The position numbers and the translations under genes were made by a program. Positions 7,254 through 15,827 of a stretch of 64,000 nucleotides of DNA are shown here, piece by piece. Under the pieces are notes generated by a model. That model did not search any database. It was not told where the DNA came from and worked only from the letters and a program-made list of their open reading frames with translations. The DNA lies in contig WVSM01000001.1 of NCBI GenBank assembly GCA_015689645.1, positions 310,001 through 374,000 of the forward strand, written 5' to 3'. This stretch comes from Rhodobacterales bacterium HKCCE4037 (GTDB taxonomy: Bacteria; Pseudomonadota; Alphaproteobacteria; Rhodobacterales; Rhodobacteraceae). The first letter of the stretch is position 1. Each line of letters starts with the position of its first letter.

Positions 7254-8056
7254 GGTTCAGACCCCTCGGCGTCTTCGCGGTGTTCTATCTCGCGTTCCTT
7301 TACGCGCCGATCCTGCTTCTGCCGATCTTCGCCTTCAACGACGGCACGGTCATCGCCTTTCCGCTGCGGGGGTTCACCTTCGGCTGGTTCGCGCAGCTTG
7401 GCGAGATCCCGGCGCTGCATTCCGCGACGCTCAATTCGCTCATCATCGCCAGTTCAACGGCCGTGTTGTCGACCTGCCTCGGGCTGTTCGCGGCGCGGGC
7501 GGCCACGCGCTACAGGTTCCCGCTGAAGGGTGGGATCATGGGGTTCATCATGCTGCCGCTGGTCCTGCCGGAGGTGATCGTGGCGATCTCTCTCCTGGTG
7601 GTGCTGATGCAACTGGGGCTGAACACCTCGGTCTTCACGATCATCCTCGGCCATACGCTTCTGTGCATGCCGTTTGCCATCGCGATCCTGCAGGGCAGTT
7701 TCTCCGGCCTCGACCAGAGCCTCGAAGAAGCGGCGATGGACCTGGGCGAGACACGTTCGGGCGCGTTCCGGCTGGTGATCCTGCCGCTGGTGGTGCCGGG
7801 CATCATCGCGTCGCTGCTGATCTGTTTCATCATCTCGCTCGACGAGTTCATCATCGCCTTCTTCCTCAGCGGCAACGAGCCGACGCTTCCGGTCTACCTT
7901 TGGGGCCTGATGCGGTTCCCGGCGCAATTGCCGGTCGTCATGGCGCTTGGCACCGTGCTGGTGGGGCTGTCCATCGTGCTTCTGCTGGTGGCCAACTGGT
8001 TCCGGAAGCGGGGACTGAGGAAAGCGGGACAGGAAGATACGGGAGGGTTCCTGTGA
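7250..8056 (+). CDS. ABC transporter permease, polyamine type (PotC-like)
   Basis: A 268-aa second permease with the EAA motif EEAAMDLGETRSGAFRLVILPLVVPG and six hydrophobic spans. It begins with ATG overlapping the previous stop (ATGA), and its TGA overlaps the GTG of the ATPase gene, so the three subunits are translationally coupled. It should pair with the product of 6189-7253 to form the membrane channel of an importer. No substrate-binding protein lies next to it; the nearest candidate is at 18949. Confidence 0.9.
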   Translation: MRFRPLGVFAVFYLAFLYAPILLLPIFAFNDGTVIAFPLRGFTFGWFAQLGEIPALHSATLNSLIIASSTAVLSTCLGLFAARAATRYRFPLKGGIMGFIMLPLVLPEVIVAISLLVVLMQLGLNTSVFTIILGHTLLCMPFAIAILQGSFSGLDQSLEEAAMDLGETRSGAFRLVILPLVVPGIIASLLICFIISLDEFIIAFFLSGNEPTLPVYLWGLMRFPAQLPVVMALGTVLVGLSIVLLLVANWFRKRGLRKAGQEDTGGFL

Positions 8057-9126
8057 GCGGACCTTTGATTTCACTGCGAGACGTCAACAAGTATTACGGC
8101 GAGTATCATGCCCTGCGCGGGATCACGGCGGAGATCGGGGCGGGCGAGTTCTTCTCGCTGCTCGGGCCGTCGGGCTGCGGCAAGACCACGCTTCTGCGTG
8201 CCATCGCGGGGTTCGAGGATATTTCGGGCGGGACGATCACGCTGTCGGGCAAGGACATGAAGGGCGTGCCGCCGAACAAGCGGCCCACCAACATGGTGTT
8301 CCAGAGCTACGCGATCTTCCCGCACCTGAGCGTGGAGCAGAACGTGGGCTTCGGGTTGCGGAAGTCGGGGATGTCTCCGTCCGAGAAGACCAAGGCCATC
8401 GGCGCGGCGCTGGAGATGGTGGGGCTTGGCCAATACGGCAAGCGGGCCGCCCATGCGCTGTCGGGCGGACAGCGGCAGCGGGTGGCGCTGGCGCGCGCGC
8501 TGATCCTGAAGCCGAAGGTGCTGCTGCTCGACGAGCCGCTCTCGGCGCTCGACCGCAAGATGCGCGAGGACATGCAGGTGGAGTTGATGAAGCTCCAGCG
8601 CGAGGTGGGCATCACCTTCATCCTCGTGACCCACGACCAGGAAGAGGCGCTGGTCATGTCCGACCGGATCGCGGTGATGTTTGAAGGCGAGATCGCGCAG
8701 CTGGCCGACCCCGAGGTGCTCTATCGCAAGCCCGCGACCAAGCGGGTGGCCGATTTCATCGGCGTGATGAATTTCCTGCCGGCCCGCGCCGGGGACGGGC
8801 TGGAGGTCGCGGGGCTTGGGCGGGTGGACATGGAGGGCGTCTATTGCCCGCAAGGTGACGTGTCGGGCGCATGCTCGGTCGGGTTGCGGCCCGAGACCCT
8901 GTCGCTGCTCTACGACGGGGAAACCGCGCGGGCGCGGGAGACCGAGGGCGTGATCGACGAGGTCGTCTATTACGGCGACATGACCTATTACGACGTGCGG
9001 CTGGAGGGGCTCGAAGAGCCCGTGCGGCTGTCGATGCGTAACATGGTGGGCCGGGACGTGATGACGGTGGGCCAGACCGCGCGCGTGGCCTGGGATCCGC
9101 GCGCGATGGTGGTGTTCCCGGGCTGA
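8053..9126 (+). CDS. ABC transporter ATPase, PotA-like
   Basis: A 357-aa protein with Walker A GPSGCGKTT, the signature LSGGQRQR, Walker B VLLLDEPLSALD, the switch histidine in LVTHDQEEA, and a C-terminal TOBE domain from about residue 270. It powers the importer formed by the two preceding permeases. The GTG start at 8053 overlaps the permease stop (GTGA). The longer open frame from 7216 is a shadow of the permease gene. A cluster of palindromes follows its stop. Confidence 0.92.
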   Translation: MSGPLISLRDVNKYYGEYHALRGITAEIGAGEFFSLLGPSGCGKTTLLRAIAGFEDISGGTITLSGKDMKGVPPNKRPTNMVFQSYAIFPHLSVEQNVGFGLRKSGMSPSEKTKAIGAALEMVGLGQYGKRAAHALSGGQRQRVALARALILKPKVLLLDEPLSALDRKMREDMQVELMKLQREVGITFILVTHDQEEALVMSDRIAVMFEGEIAQLADPEVLYRKPATKRVADFIGVMNFLPARAGDGLEVAGLGRVDMEGVYCPQGDVSGACSVGLRPETLSLLYDGETARARETEGVIDEVVYYGDMTYYDVRLEGLEEPVRLSMRNMVGRDVMTVGQTARVAWDPRAMVVFPG

Positions 9127-9156
9127 GGGGTTGCGCCCGCTTCGCGGTCGCCGGGG

Positions 9157-9288
9157 GCAATTTTCCGAGGGAAAATTGCGGCGCCTGGATCCGAGGGATG
9201 CGCCTTTGCGAGGCATCCGTGCCTCTTGCAGACGGTGGCCCCTCCCTTTCAGGGCCAGAGGCCCTTACCGGGCAATGCGGGGGGCATT
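9157..9288. repeat. Cluster of short palindromes after the ATPase gene
   Basis: It contains GCAATTTTCC-GAG-GGAAAATTGC (9157-9179), a GGATGC / GCATCC stem (9196-9218), AGGGCC-AGA-GGCCCT (9251-9265) and AATGC-GGGGG-GCATT (9274-9288). It fills the space between two convergent genes and may act as a bidirectional terminator, but there are no long T-tracts. Confidence 0.75.
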
Positions 9289-9311
9289 TTCAGGGAACAA
9301 AGATGGGCAGG

Positions 9312-9542
9312 CTAAGCGCCTCGGCGGACGTGGTAGCGGGTGGCGCCGTCGACCTCGGTGGTGGCCAACAGCGTGTGGCCCTGCTCGGCGCAGAAATGCG
9401 GAACGTCGATCAGGGCGGCCGGATCGGTGGCCTCGAGGATGACCTCGACGCCCGGTGCCGCGCCGTTCAGCGCCTTGCGCAGGCGTAGGACGGGCAGGGG
9501 GCACAACAGGTCGCGCGCGTCGATGATCCGGGGGTCAGTCAT
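9312..9542 (-). CDS. TusA-family sulfur carrier protein
   Basis: A 76-aa protein of the TusA/YeeD/SirA-like fold. RDLLCPLPVLRLRKAL carries the CPxP cysteine that receives persulfide sulfur, followed by the beta-alpha fold ending in THTLLATTEVDG-type strands. ATG at 9542 is the natural family start; a GTG at 9572 would add ten residues. It is divergent from ccdA at 9635, which may link it to thiol or redox chemistry. Whether it serves tRNA thiolation or another sulfur-relay path is not shown. Confidence 0.88.
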   Translation of the reverse strand: MTDPRIIDARDLLCPLPVLRLRKALNGAAPGVEVILEATDPAALIDVPHFCAEQGHTLLATTEVDGATRYHVRRGA

Positions 9543-9634
9543 GGCAGCGGCGTAGCGAATGTGCGGCGTCACGTCTACGCGAGTCTGCGGGATTGGCAGG
9601 TGACGGCGCGAAGGCCTGCGGATAAGGGTTGGGC

Positions 9635-10390
9635 ATGTTCGGAATTGACCTGTTCGATGCGTCGCTTCTGCCCGCGATGCTGGTGGCCCTGCTGGCCGGG
9701 GTGCTGAGTTTCCTCAGCCCCTGCGTCCTGCCGATCGTGCCGCCCTATCTCGCCTACATGGGCGGGATCACCATGACCGACATCCAGCAGGAGGCCCACG
9801 CGGCACGGCGCAAGGCGCTGATGCCGGCGCTGTTCTTCGTGATGGGCCTGTCGACGGTGTTCATCTTCCTTGGCTTCACCGCGTCGCTTCTCGGGCAGTT
9901 CTTCCTGCAGAACCAGATCCTTCTGGCGCGAATCTCGGGCGCGGTGGTGATCATCTTCGGCCTGCATTTCCTCGGCGTGATCCGGATCCCGCTGCTCGAC
10001 CGCGAGGCGCGTCTGGACGCGGGCGACAAGGGCGGCTCGACCCTTGGGGCCTACGTTCTGGGGCTGGCCTTCGCCTTTGGCTGGACGCCCTGCATCGGGC
10101 CGCAGCTTGGCGCGATCCTGTCGATTGCCGCGACCGAGGCGAGCGTGGAGCGGGGCACGGCGCTGCTGGCGGTTTATGCCGTGGGGCTCGGCTTGCCGTT
10201 CCTGCTGGCCGCGGCCTTCATCGACCGGGCGCAGGGGCTGATGGCGCGGATGAAGCGGCACATGAAGCTGATCGAGCGGATCATGGGCTTGCTCCTGGTC
10301 GCCGTGGGTGTGGCGCTGATGACCGGCGCGTTTTCGGCCTTCGCTTTCTGGCTGCTGGAGACCTTCCCGGCGCTCGGCAGCCTTGGCTGA
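9635..10390 (+). CDS. ccdA: CcdA-type cytochrome c biogenesis / thiol-electron transfer membrane protein
   Basis: A 251-aa inner-membrane protein with six predicted spans in two pseudo-repeats. The redox cysteines lie in SFLSPCVLPIVPPYLAYMGG (TM1) and GWTPCIGPQLGAIL (TM4). It carries reducing equivalents from cytoplasmic thioredoxin to periplasmic thiols for cytochrome c maturation. ATG at 9635 has AAGGG 6 bases upstream; an in-frame TTG at 9629 is less likely. Confidence 0.93.
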   Translation: MFGIDLFDASLLPAMLVALLAGVLSFLSPCVLPIVPPYLAYMGGITMTDIQQEAHAARRKALMPALFFVMGLSTVFIFLGFTASLLGQFFLQNQILLARISGAVVIIFGLHFLGVIRIPLLDREARLDAGDKGGSTLGAYVLGLAFAFGWTPCIGPQLGAILSIAATEASVERGTALLAVYAVGLGLPFLLAAAFIDRAQGLMARMKRHMKLIERIMGLLLVAVGVALMTGAFSAFAFWLLETFPALGSLG

Positions 10391-10431
10391 ATTGCCCTAG
10401 TCCTGTCGAAATCCACCTCTATGCTGCGCCT

Positions 10432-11649
10432 ATGACCCGTATTGCGCGCCGCCATGTCCTTTACATCCCCGGGTTCGACCCGGTGCCGCCGCGCGCCTAT
10501 CGCGAGCGGTATCGGCGCGAGGCCGCGCGGCAGGCGGAGTTTTCGGGGTTCGTGATCGAGAACGGCAAGGCCGCGAAGGGCGCGCGGTTCGGCTGGCACG
10601 TGGATGCGGTAATGGAGGGGGCGGAGGTCGCGGTCGACCTCGAAGTGCTCTACTGGGCCGATATCGTGAAGGCGCGGATGAGCGGCGGGATCGGGGCGAC
10701 GTATCTGGCGCTGGTGCGGACAGCGTGGGCCTATATCGGTTCCGGTGCCCTGTGGCGGCTGATGCGGCTGCGGAAAGGGCCGGTGATCGCGGCGCTCTAC
10801 CCGGTGGCGGTGCTGCTGGGGCAGGCCTTGGTCGCGGCGCTGATCTGGGGCCTCGTGACCGTCGCGCTGCGCGCGGTGGCGGGGCAGGCGGCAGGCTGGA
10901 TCGGGGCGCTCTTCGTGGGGCCTGTGCTGGCGTGGCTGTTCCTGCGGTGGTGCATGCGGCGGGATCATCTCTACGCCTGGTACCTGATGAAGGATTACGC
11001 GTTTTCGTCGTCGCTTGGCGGGGCCTATCCGCCGGAGCAGGAGGCGCGGATGGAGGCTTTTGCCGACCGCATCGCGGAGGTCCTGCAAGGCGACGTGGAC
11101 GAGGTGCTGGTCGTCGGCCATTCCTCGGGCGCCTACATCGCGGTGTCGGTGCTGGCGGACCTGATCCGCGCGGGCCGTGTGCCGGAGGGCGGGCCGGTGC
11201 TGTCGCTGCTGACGCTTGGCCACGTGGTGCCGATGGTGTCGTTCCTGCCGCACGCCGGGCGGTTGCGCGCGGACCTCGCCTTCATGGCGGTGCAGGACGT
11301 GGCCTGGGTCGACGTGACCGCGCCGGGCGATGGCTGTGCCTTTGCCCTGTGCGACCCGGTGGCGGTGTCGGGCGTGGCGCCGGAGGGCAAGCGCTGGCCG
11401 CTGGTGGTCTCGGCGGCGTTCACGCAGACATTGTCGGAGGCAGAGCACGCGCGGCTGAAGTGGAAGCTGTTCGAGTTGCATTTCCAGTATCTCAACGCCT
11501 TCGACCGATTGCCGGACCGAGCGGATGCCTATGATTATTTCCGCGTGACGGCCGGGCCTTTGACGCTTGGCGGTCGCTACGGGGACCGCGCGCCGTCGCA
11601 GTCGCGGATCGAACGGCCGGTCAACAAGTTCACGGATGTTGCGGCGTGA
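10432..11649 (+). CDS. Membrane-associated alpha/beta-hydrolase-like protein
   Basis: A 405-aa protein. The N-terminal strand HVLYIPGFDPVPPRAYRERY resembles an oxyanion strand. Two to three hydrophobic segments lie around residues 115-180. The nucleophile elbow GHSSGAY (VLVVGHSSGAYIAVS) at about residue 225 supports a serine hydrolase. It is coupled to the cytochrome P450 gene: its TGA overlaps the P450 GTG. The substrate is unknown, perhaps a lipid or ester handled in sequence with the P450. Confidence 0.7.
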   Translation: MTRIARRHVLYIPGFDPVPPRAYRERYRREAARQAEFSGFVIENGKAAKGARFGWHVDAVMEGAEVAVDLEVLYWADIVKARMSGGIGATYLALVRTAWAYIGSGALWRLMRLRKGPVIAALYPVAVLLGQALVAALIWGLVTVALRAVAGQAAGWIGALFVGPVLAWLFLRWCMRRDHLYAWYLMKDYAFSSSLGGAYPPEQEARMEAFADRIAEVLQGDVDEVLVVGHSSGAYIAVSVLADLIRAGRVPEGGPVLSLLTLGHVVPMVSFLPHAGRLRADLAFMAVQDVAWVDVTAPGDGCAFALCDPVAVSGVAPEGKRWPLVVSAAFTQTLSEAEHARLKWKLFELHFQYLNAFDRLPDRADAYDYFRVTAGPLTLGGRYGDRAPSQSRIERPVNKFTDVAA

Positions 11650-12995
11650 ATGATCTACCCCCGAAGCCGCCCGCGCGGGCCGAGCGCGTGTCGCTCTGGC
11701 GCTACATGCGGCTCTTCCGCGAGGATATCCTGTCGGCGCAGCCCGCGCGGCTCTACCGAGCCTGGATGGCGGAGTTCCGGACGCCCTTCTTCCGATCCTA
11801 CATGATCAACCAGCCGTCCCTGGTGGACGAAGTGCTGAAGGCCCGACCGCTGGACTTCCCGAAATCCGACCGGGTGGGCGAGGGGTTGCGGCCTCTGTTG
11901 GGGAACTCGGTCTTCCTGACCAACGGGGCGGAATGGCAGCGGCAGCGGCGGATCATCGACCCGGCCTTCGAAGGGGGGCGTCTGCGCGACACGTTCCCGG
12001 CTATGTGGGCGGCGGGGGAGGCCTCGGTGGCGCGGATGCCTTTGGGCATCACCGAAGTGGAGGAGGAGATGAGCCACGCGGCGGCGGACGTGATCTTCCG
12101 CACGCTCTTTTCCCTGCCGATCGAGGCGGAGATCGCGACGCGCGTGTTCCACGAGTTCCGGGCCTACCAGCGCACCCAGCCGATCCTGAACGCCGCCGCC
12201 TTCGTGCCCCTGCCACGCTGGCTGCCGCGCGGGCACCGGGCAGAGACCCGGCGCACGGCGAAGGCGATCCGGGCGCTGATCACGGAGATGACGGCGACGC
12301 GGATGGCGGAGATCGAGGCGGGCACGGCGCCCGATGATCTCGCGACGAAGATCATGACCACGGCGGACCCGGAGACCGGGGAACGGTTCACGACCGGCGA
12401 GATGGTCGACCAGGTGGCGATCTTCTTCCTGGCGGGGCACGAGACCAGCGCCTCGGCGCTGGGGTGGGCGCTGTACCTGCTGGCGCGGTATCCGGAGTGG
12501 CAGGAGCGCGTGGCGGAGGAGGCGGCGGTTTTGCCGGATGCCGCCGATTTCGCGGTCGTCTCCAGGCTGCGTGTGACCCGTGACGTCTTCCGCGAGGCCC
12601 TGCGGCTCTACCCGCCGGTGCCGATGATGGTGCGGGAGACGACACGGCCCGAGACGTTCCGCGAGCGGGCGGTCAGGCGCGGCTCGCAGGTCGTGATCTC
12701 GCCGTGGCACCTGCATCGCCAGACACGGCTCTGGGACAATCCGGACGGGTTCGATCCGGGCCGTTGGGGGACGGAGAACGGGAAGCAGTGCATGCGGGAG
12801 GCGTTCATTCCGTTCTCGGCGGGCGCGCGGGTCTGCACCGGGGCGGGCTTCGCGATGGTGGAGGGGGTGTTGCTGCTGGCGATGCTGGTGCGGGCGTTCC
12901 GGTTCGAGCGGATCGACGGGGATGATCCGGTGCCGGTGGCCTACCTGACGGTGCGGGCGAAGGATGGCATAAGGTTGCGCGTGTCTCGGCGGTAG
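11646..12995 (+). CDS. Cytochrome P450
   Basis: A 449-aa haem-thiolate monooxygenase. The I-helix oxygen-binding motif is AGHETSASAL, the ExxR motif lies in EALRLYPPVP, and the haem-binding loop PFSAGARVCTGAGFA contains the cysteine ligand. It uses GTG at 11646 and overlaps the hydrolase stop, so both are made together. No ferredoxin or reductase gene is adjacent, so the electron donor must be elsewhere. The substrate is unknown. Confidence 0.93.
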   Translation: MNDLPPKPPARAERVSLWRYMRLFREDILSAQPARLYRAWMAEFRTPFFRSYMINQPSLVDEVLKARPLDFPKSDRVGEGLRPLLGNSVFLTNGAEWQRQRRIIDPAFEGGRLRDTFPAMWAAGEASVARMPLGITEVEEEMSHAAADVIFRTLFSLPIEAEIATRVFHEFRAYQRTQPILNAAAFVPLPRWLPRGHRAETRRTAKAIRALITEMTATRMAEIEAGTAPDDLATKIMTTADPETGERFTTGEMVDQVAIFFLAGHETSASALGWALYLLARYPEWQERVAEEAAVLPDAADFAVVSRLRVTRDVFREALRLYPPVPMMVRETTRPETFRERAVRRGSQVVISPWHLHRQTRLWDNPDGFDPGRWGTENGKQCMREAFIPFSAGARVCTGAGFAMVEGVLLLAMLVRAFRFERIDGDDPVPVAYLTVRAKDGIRLRVSRR

Positions 12996-13000
12996 AGGGG

Positions 13001-13065
13001 CGGAAATCTGGAGATTTCCGTCCGGAAAACTGCAGTTTTCCTTCAGAAAAACTCGAGTTTTTCTG
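13001..13065. repeat. Three tandem near-perfect palindromes in convergent gap
   Basis: CGGAAATCT-GG-AGATTTCCG (13001-13020), GGAAAACTGCAGTTTTCC (13024-13041, perfect) and a 22-bp perfect palindrome (13044-13065, half-site CAGAAAAACTC). They begin 5 bases after the P450 stop and end just before the stop of the convergent gene at 13070. Confidence 0.9.
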
Positions 13066-13069
13066 GGCG

Positions 13070-13312
13070 CTAGTGGGAACGGGGGCGCAAGATTCGCACT
13101 GGTTCGCGGTTGCAGAAGATGACGATCTGCCCGGCGTTTTCGACCGCCCGGAAACCGCGACGATAGACTTCTTCGATGAACGCCTCGCGACCGACATAGC
13201 GTTCGACGTCGCGGATTGACCGCCGGATGACCTTGCCATCCCGTACGAGATGAAAGCCGAAGACATCGGCATAGAAGGCATGGGGAGAGACATTGGGCGG
13301 TTGTTTCTGCAT
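13070..13312 (-). CDS. Small conserved protein of unknown function
   Basis: An 80-aa basic protein with no signal peptide or membrane span. The pattern VIRRSIRDVERYVGREAFIEEVYRRGFRAVENAGQ, shown here in part as positions 28-62, recalls a small Rhodobacterales family that has sometimes been mislabelled as phosphoribosylanthranilate isomerase in databases. There is no sign of a TIM barrel and it is far too short for TrpF. Function is unknown. Confidence 0.7.
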   Translation of the reverse strand: MQKQPPNVSPHAFYADVFGFHLVRDGKVIRRSIRDVERYVGREAFIEEVYRRGFRAVENAGQIVIFCNREPVRILRPRSH

Positions 13313-13346
13313 GACTTAACCTACCCGCAGAATGGTTAACCCTTCC

Positions 13347-13568
13347 TTACCGTCCCTTAAGCTCTGCGAGGATATGGACCCGGATCGCCGACGCGAGGCC
13401 GGAGGATATGCCACGCTCCGCGTCGATCTCGGCCACGAGAGCGTTGACCGATATTCCCCGAGCCTTGGCGATCGCCTGCAATTCGTCCCAGAACGCATCT
13501 TCGAGCGAGACGCTGGTCCGGTGCCCCTGCAAGGTCAGGGAGCGTTTTCGGGGCCTCGCATCATTCAT
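13347..13568 (-). CDS. Ribbon-helix-helix domain protein
   Basis: A 73-aa protein with an RHH fold: the beta strand RTSVSLEDAFWDEL is followed by two helices (ARGISVNALVAEIDA and SSGLASAIRVHILAEL). It resembles the RHH_4 family and may bind DNA as a dimer. Its ATG at 13568 overlaps the stop of the DUF4169 gene (ATGAATGA), giving a coupled pair downstream of fumC. Confidence 0.82.
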   Translation of the reverse strand: MNDARPRKRSLTLQGHRTSVSLEDAFWDELQAIAKARGISVNALVAEIDAERGISSGLASAIRVHILAELKGR

Positions 13569-13749
13569 CGCGCTTGTGACCGTCGAGGTCCTTCTCAGCT
13601 TTCCCGGCGCGCAAAGCCTCGGCCCTCTTCTCGGCCTTGGTGCGGCCGAACTTCGCCGCGTTAACGTCGGCCTTGCGCCGTTCGGCGTCCCGCGCACGGG
13701 ATTTCCGCGCGCGGTTCAGGTTCACGACTTTTCCGGTGACGTCGGGCAC
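13561..13749 (-). CDS. DUF4169 family protein
   Basis: A 62-aa, highly charged helical protein beginning with a VVNLNRARKSRARD-type motif typical of DUF4169. GTG at 13749 is chosen because GAGGA lies 5 bases upstream, inside the fumC stop region; a TTG at 13761 is the alternative. It sits between fumC and the ribbon-helix-helix gene, an arrangement familiar from Rhodobacterales. Function is unknown; nucleic-acid binding is plausible from the charge. Confidence 0.8.
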   Translation of the reverse strand: MPDVTGKVVNLNRARKSRARDAERRKADVNAAKFGRTKAEKRAEALRAGKAEKDLDGHKRDE

Positions 13750-13757
13750 GGAAATCC

Positions 13758-15155
13758 TCAATTGTCCTTCGGACCGATCATCTGCTCGGGGCGGACAACG
13801 CGGTCGAAGGTTTCCTCGTCGACGAAGCCCAGGGCGATGGCTTCCTCGCGCAGGGTGGTGCCGTTCTTGTGGGCGGTCTTGGCGACCTTGGTGGCGTTGT
13901 CGTAGCCGATGGTGGGGGCGAGCGCGGTGACGAGCATCAGGCTTTCCTTCATCAGCTTCTCGATCCGCGGCTCATTCGCCTTGATGCCGACAACCATGTT
14001 GTCGGTGAAGGCCGAGGCCGAGTCGCCCAGAAGCTGCATGGACTGCAACACGTTGTAGGACATCATCGGGTTGTAGACGTTCAGCTCGAAATGGCCCTGG
14101 CTGCCGGCGATGCCGACGGCGGCATCATTGCCCATGACATGGGCGCAGACCATGGTCAGTGCCTCGGCTTGGGTCGGGTTCACCTTGCCGGGCATGATCG
14201 AGCTGCCCGGCTCGTTCTCTGGCAGGATCAGCTCGCCCAGGCCCGAGCGGGGGCCGGAGCCCAGAAGGCGAATGTCGTTGGCGATCTTGAAGAGCGAGGC
14301 CGCGACCGTCTTGAGCGCGCCGGAGAACATGACCATCGCGTCATGGGCGGCGAGCGCCTCGAACTTGTTGGGGGCGGTGACGAAGGGCAGGCCGGTGATC
14401 TCGGCCATGTTCGCGGCGACCTGCTCGCCCCAGCCCTTCTTCGTGTTCAGACCGGTGCCGACGGCGGTGCCGCCCTGCGCCAGCTCGTAGATATCGGGCA
14501 GGCAGGCTTCGATCCGCTCGATGCCCTTCTTGACCTGGTGGGTGTAGCCGCCGAATTCCTGCCCCAGCGTCAGCGGCGTGGCGTCCTGCGTGTGGGTGCG
14601 GCCGATCTTGATGATGTCCTTGAATTCCTCGGACTTCGCGGCGAGCGCATCGTGGAGTTTGCGCAGACCGGGCAGCAGCACGTCGCGCGCCTGCATGGCG
14701 ATGCCCACGTGCATGGCGGTCGGGAACGTGTCGTTCGAGGACTGACCCATGTTGCAATGGTCGTTCGGGTGGACCGGCTTCTTCGAGCCCATCTCGCCCC
14801 CCAGCATCTCGATCGCGCGGTTCGAGATCACCTCGTTCGCGTTCATGTTCGACTGGGTGCCCGAGCCGGTCTGCCACACGACCAGCGGGAAGTTATCATC
14901 GAACTTGCCGTCGATCACCTCGCTGGCGGCGGCGATGATCGCGTCGGCAAGCTCCGCGTCCAGCGACCCGTTGGCCTTGTTGGCCATGGCGCAGGCCTTC
15001 TTGACGACACCGAGCGCGCGGATGATCGGGACAGGCTGCTTTTCCCAGCCGATCGGAAAGTTCAGGATCGAGCGCTGTGTCTGCGCGCCCCAATACTTGT
15101 CGGCGGGAACCTCGAGCGGGCCAAAGCTGTCGGTTTCGGTGCGGGTCTGGGCCAT
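13758..15155 (-). CDS. fumC: Class II fumarate hydratase
   Basis: A 465-aa TCA-cycle enzyme that interconverts fumarate and malate. It has the fumarase/aspartase signature [13 protein letters not shown], the [19 protein letters not shown] substrate loop (about residue 100) and [19 protein letters not shown]. The length matches FumC exactly. It does not depend on iron-sulfur, unlike class I fumarases. It is followed within 10 bases by the DUF4169 and RHH genes, probably as one transcript. Confidence 0.96.
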   Translation of the reverse strand: MAQTRTETDSFGPLEVPADKYWGAQTQRSILNFPIGWEKQPVPIIRALGVVKKACAMANKANGSLDAELADAIIAAASEVIDGKFDDNFPLVVWQTGSGTQSNMNANEVISNRAIEMLGGEMGSKKPVHPNDHCNMGQSSNDTFPTAMHVGIAMQARDVLLPGLRKLHDALAAKSEEFKDIIKIGRTHTQDATPLTLGQEFGGYTHQVKKGIERIEACLPDIYELAQGGTAVGTGLNTKKGWGEQVAANMAEITGLPFVTAPNKFEALAAHDAMVMFSGALKTVAASLFKIANDIRLLGSGPRSGLGELILPENEPGSSIMPGKVNPTQAEALTMVCAHVMGNDAAVGIAGSQGHFELNVYNPMMSYNVLQSMQLLGDSASAFTDNMVVGIKANEPRIEKLMKESLMLVTALAPTIGYDNATKVAKTAHKNGTTLREEAIALGFVDEETFDRVVRPEQMIGPKDN

Positions 15156-15239
15156 GTCGTCCTCCGGAATGCGGCTCGAACAGCGGTTTACCGGGGCGGG
15201 AAGGGGGGTGCAACGATGCTTGGGCGCGCGTTTGCGCTA

Positions 15240-15800
15240 TCACGGCTCCTGGCGGAACCGGTAGACGCGGGCAGGCGGCAGGTTCCGCCAGATCTTGCCG
15301 CTCTTGCGCCAGGTCAGGCCAAGCTCTTCGCGGACGACCTTGGTGACCGGCGGCTTCGGGCCGTAGGTGAACTGCACGTAATCGCCGCCGGGGCGCACCT
15401 TGCGGGTGAAGCCGGTCAGGATATCGCGCTGAAGCTGCACCGGCATCGACAGGAGCGGCAGGCCCGAGATGACGGCCTGCACGTTCTCGATCGGCAGATC
15501 CCCGCAATCGCCCGCGCTCATCCGGTAGACGTTGAGGCCCGGGAAATTGGCGCGCAGGCGATCGCAGAACTCGGGGTTCATCTCGATGGAATGGCAATCT
15601 TCGGGCGCAATCCCGGCGTCAAGGATGGCGCGGGTGATGTTGCCGGTGCCTGCCCCAAGCTCGATCACCGGGCCCTTCGCCGGGTCGAGTTCGGCCACCA
15701 TCTCGGCACAGAGATCGGGGGAAGACGGCGCCAGTGCCACCACCTGGTGCGGTTTGCGGATCAACTGGCCCATGAACAGGGCAAAATCGCTGGTGGCCAT
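15240..15800 (-). CDS. Class I AdoMet methyltransferase, phospholipid N-methyltransferase (PmtA)-like
   Basis: A 186-aa protein with the AdoMet motif VIELGAGTGNITRAI, an acidic second strand (SIEMNPEF) and the SGLPLLSMP loop characteristic of PmtA-type enzymes. Its C-terminus is NLPPARVYRFRQ. These enzymes methylate phosphatidylethanolamine towards phosphatidylcholine at the inner membrane. The assignment to PmtA rather than a relative is based on the motif pattern and size; other methyl acceptors are possible. Confidence 0.75.
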   Translation of the reverse strand: MATSDFALFMGQLIRKPHQVVALAPSSPDLCAEMVAELDPAKGPVIELGAGTGNITRAILDAGIAPEDCHSIEMNPEFCDRLRANFPGLNVYRMSAGDCGDLPIENVQAVISGLPLLSMPVQLQRDILTGFTRKVRPGGDYVQFTYGPKPPVTKVVREELGLTWRKSGKIWRNLPPARVYRFRQEP

Positions 15801-15827
15801 GTCTGAACTGCCGGAACGTAGACAGGA

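Noticed and set aside
7216-8052. Upstream part of the ATPase open frame
   Set aside because: It is a frame-shifted shadow of the PotC-like permease gene.
13869-15806. 645-codon plus-strand open frame
   Set aside because: It is antisense to fumC and the PmtA-like gene; an effect of high GC third positions.
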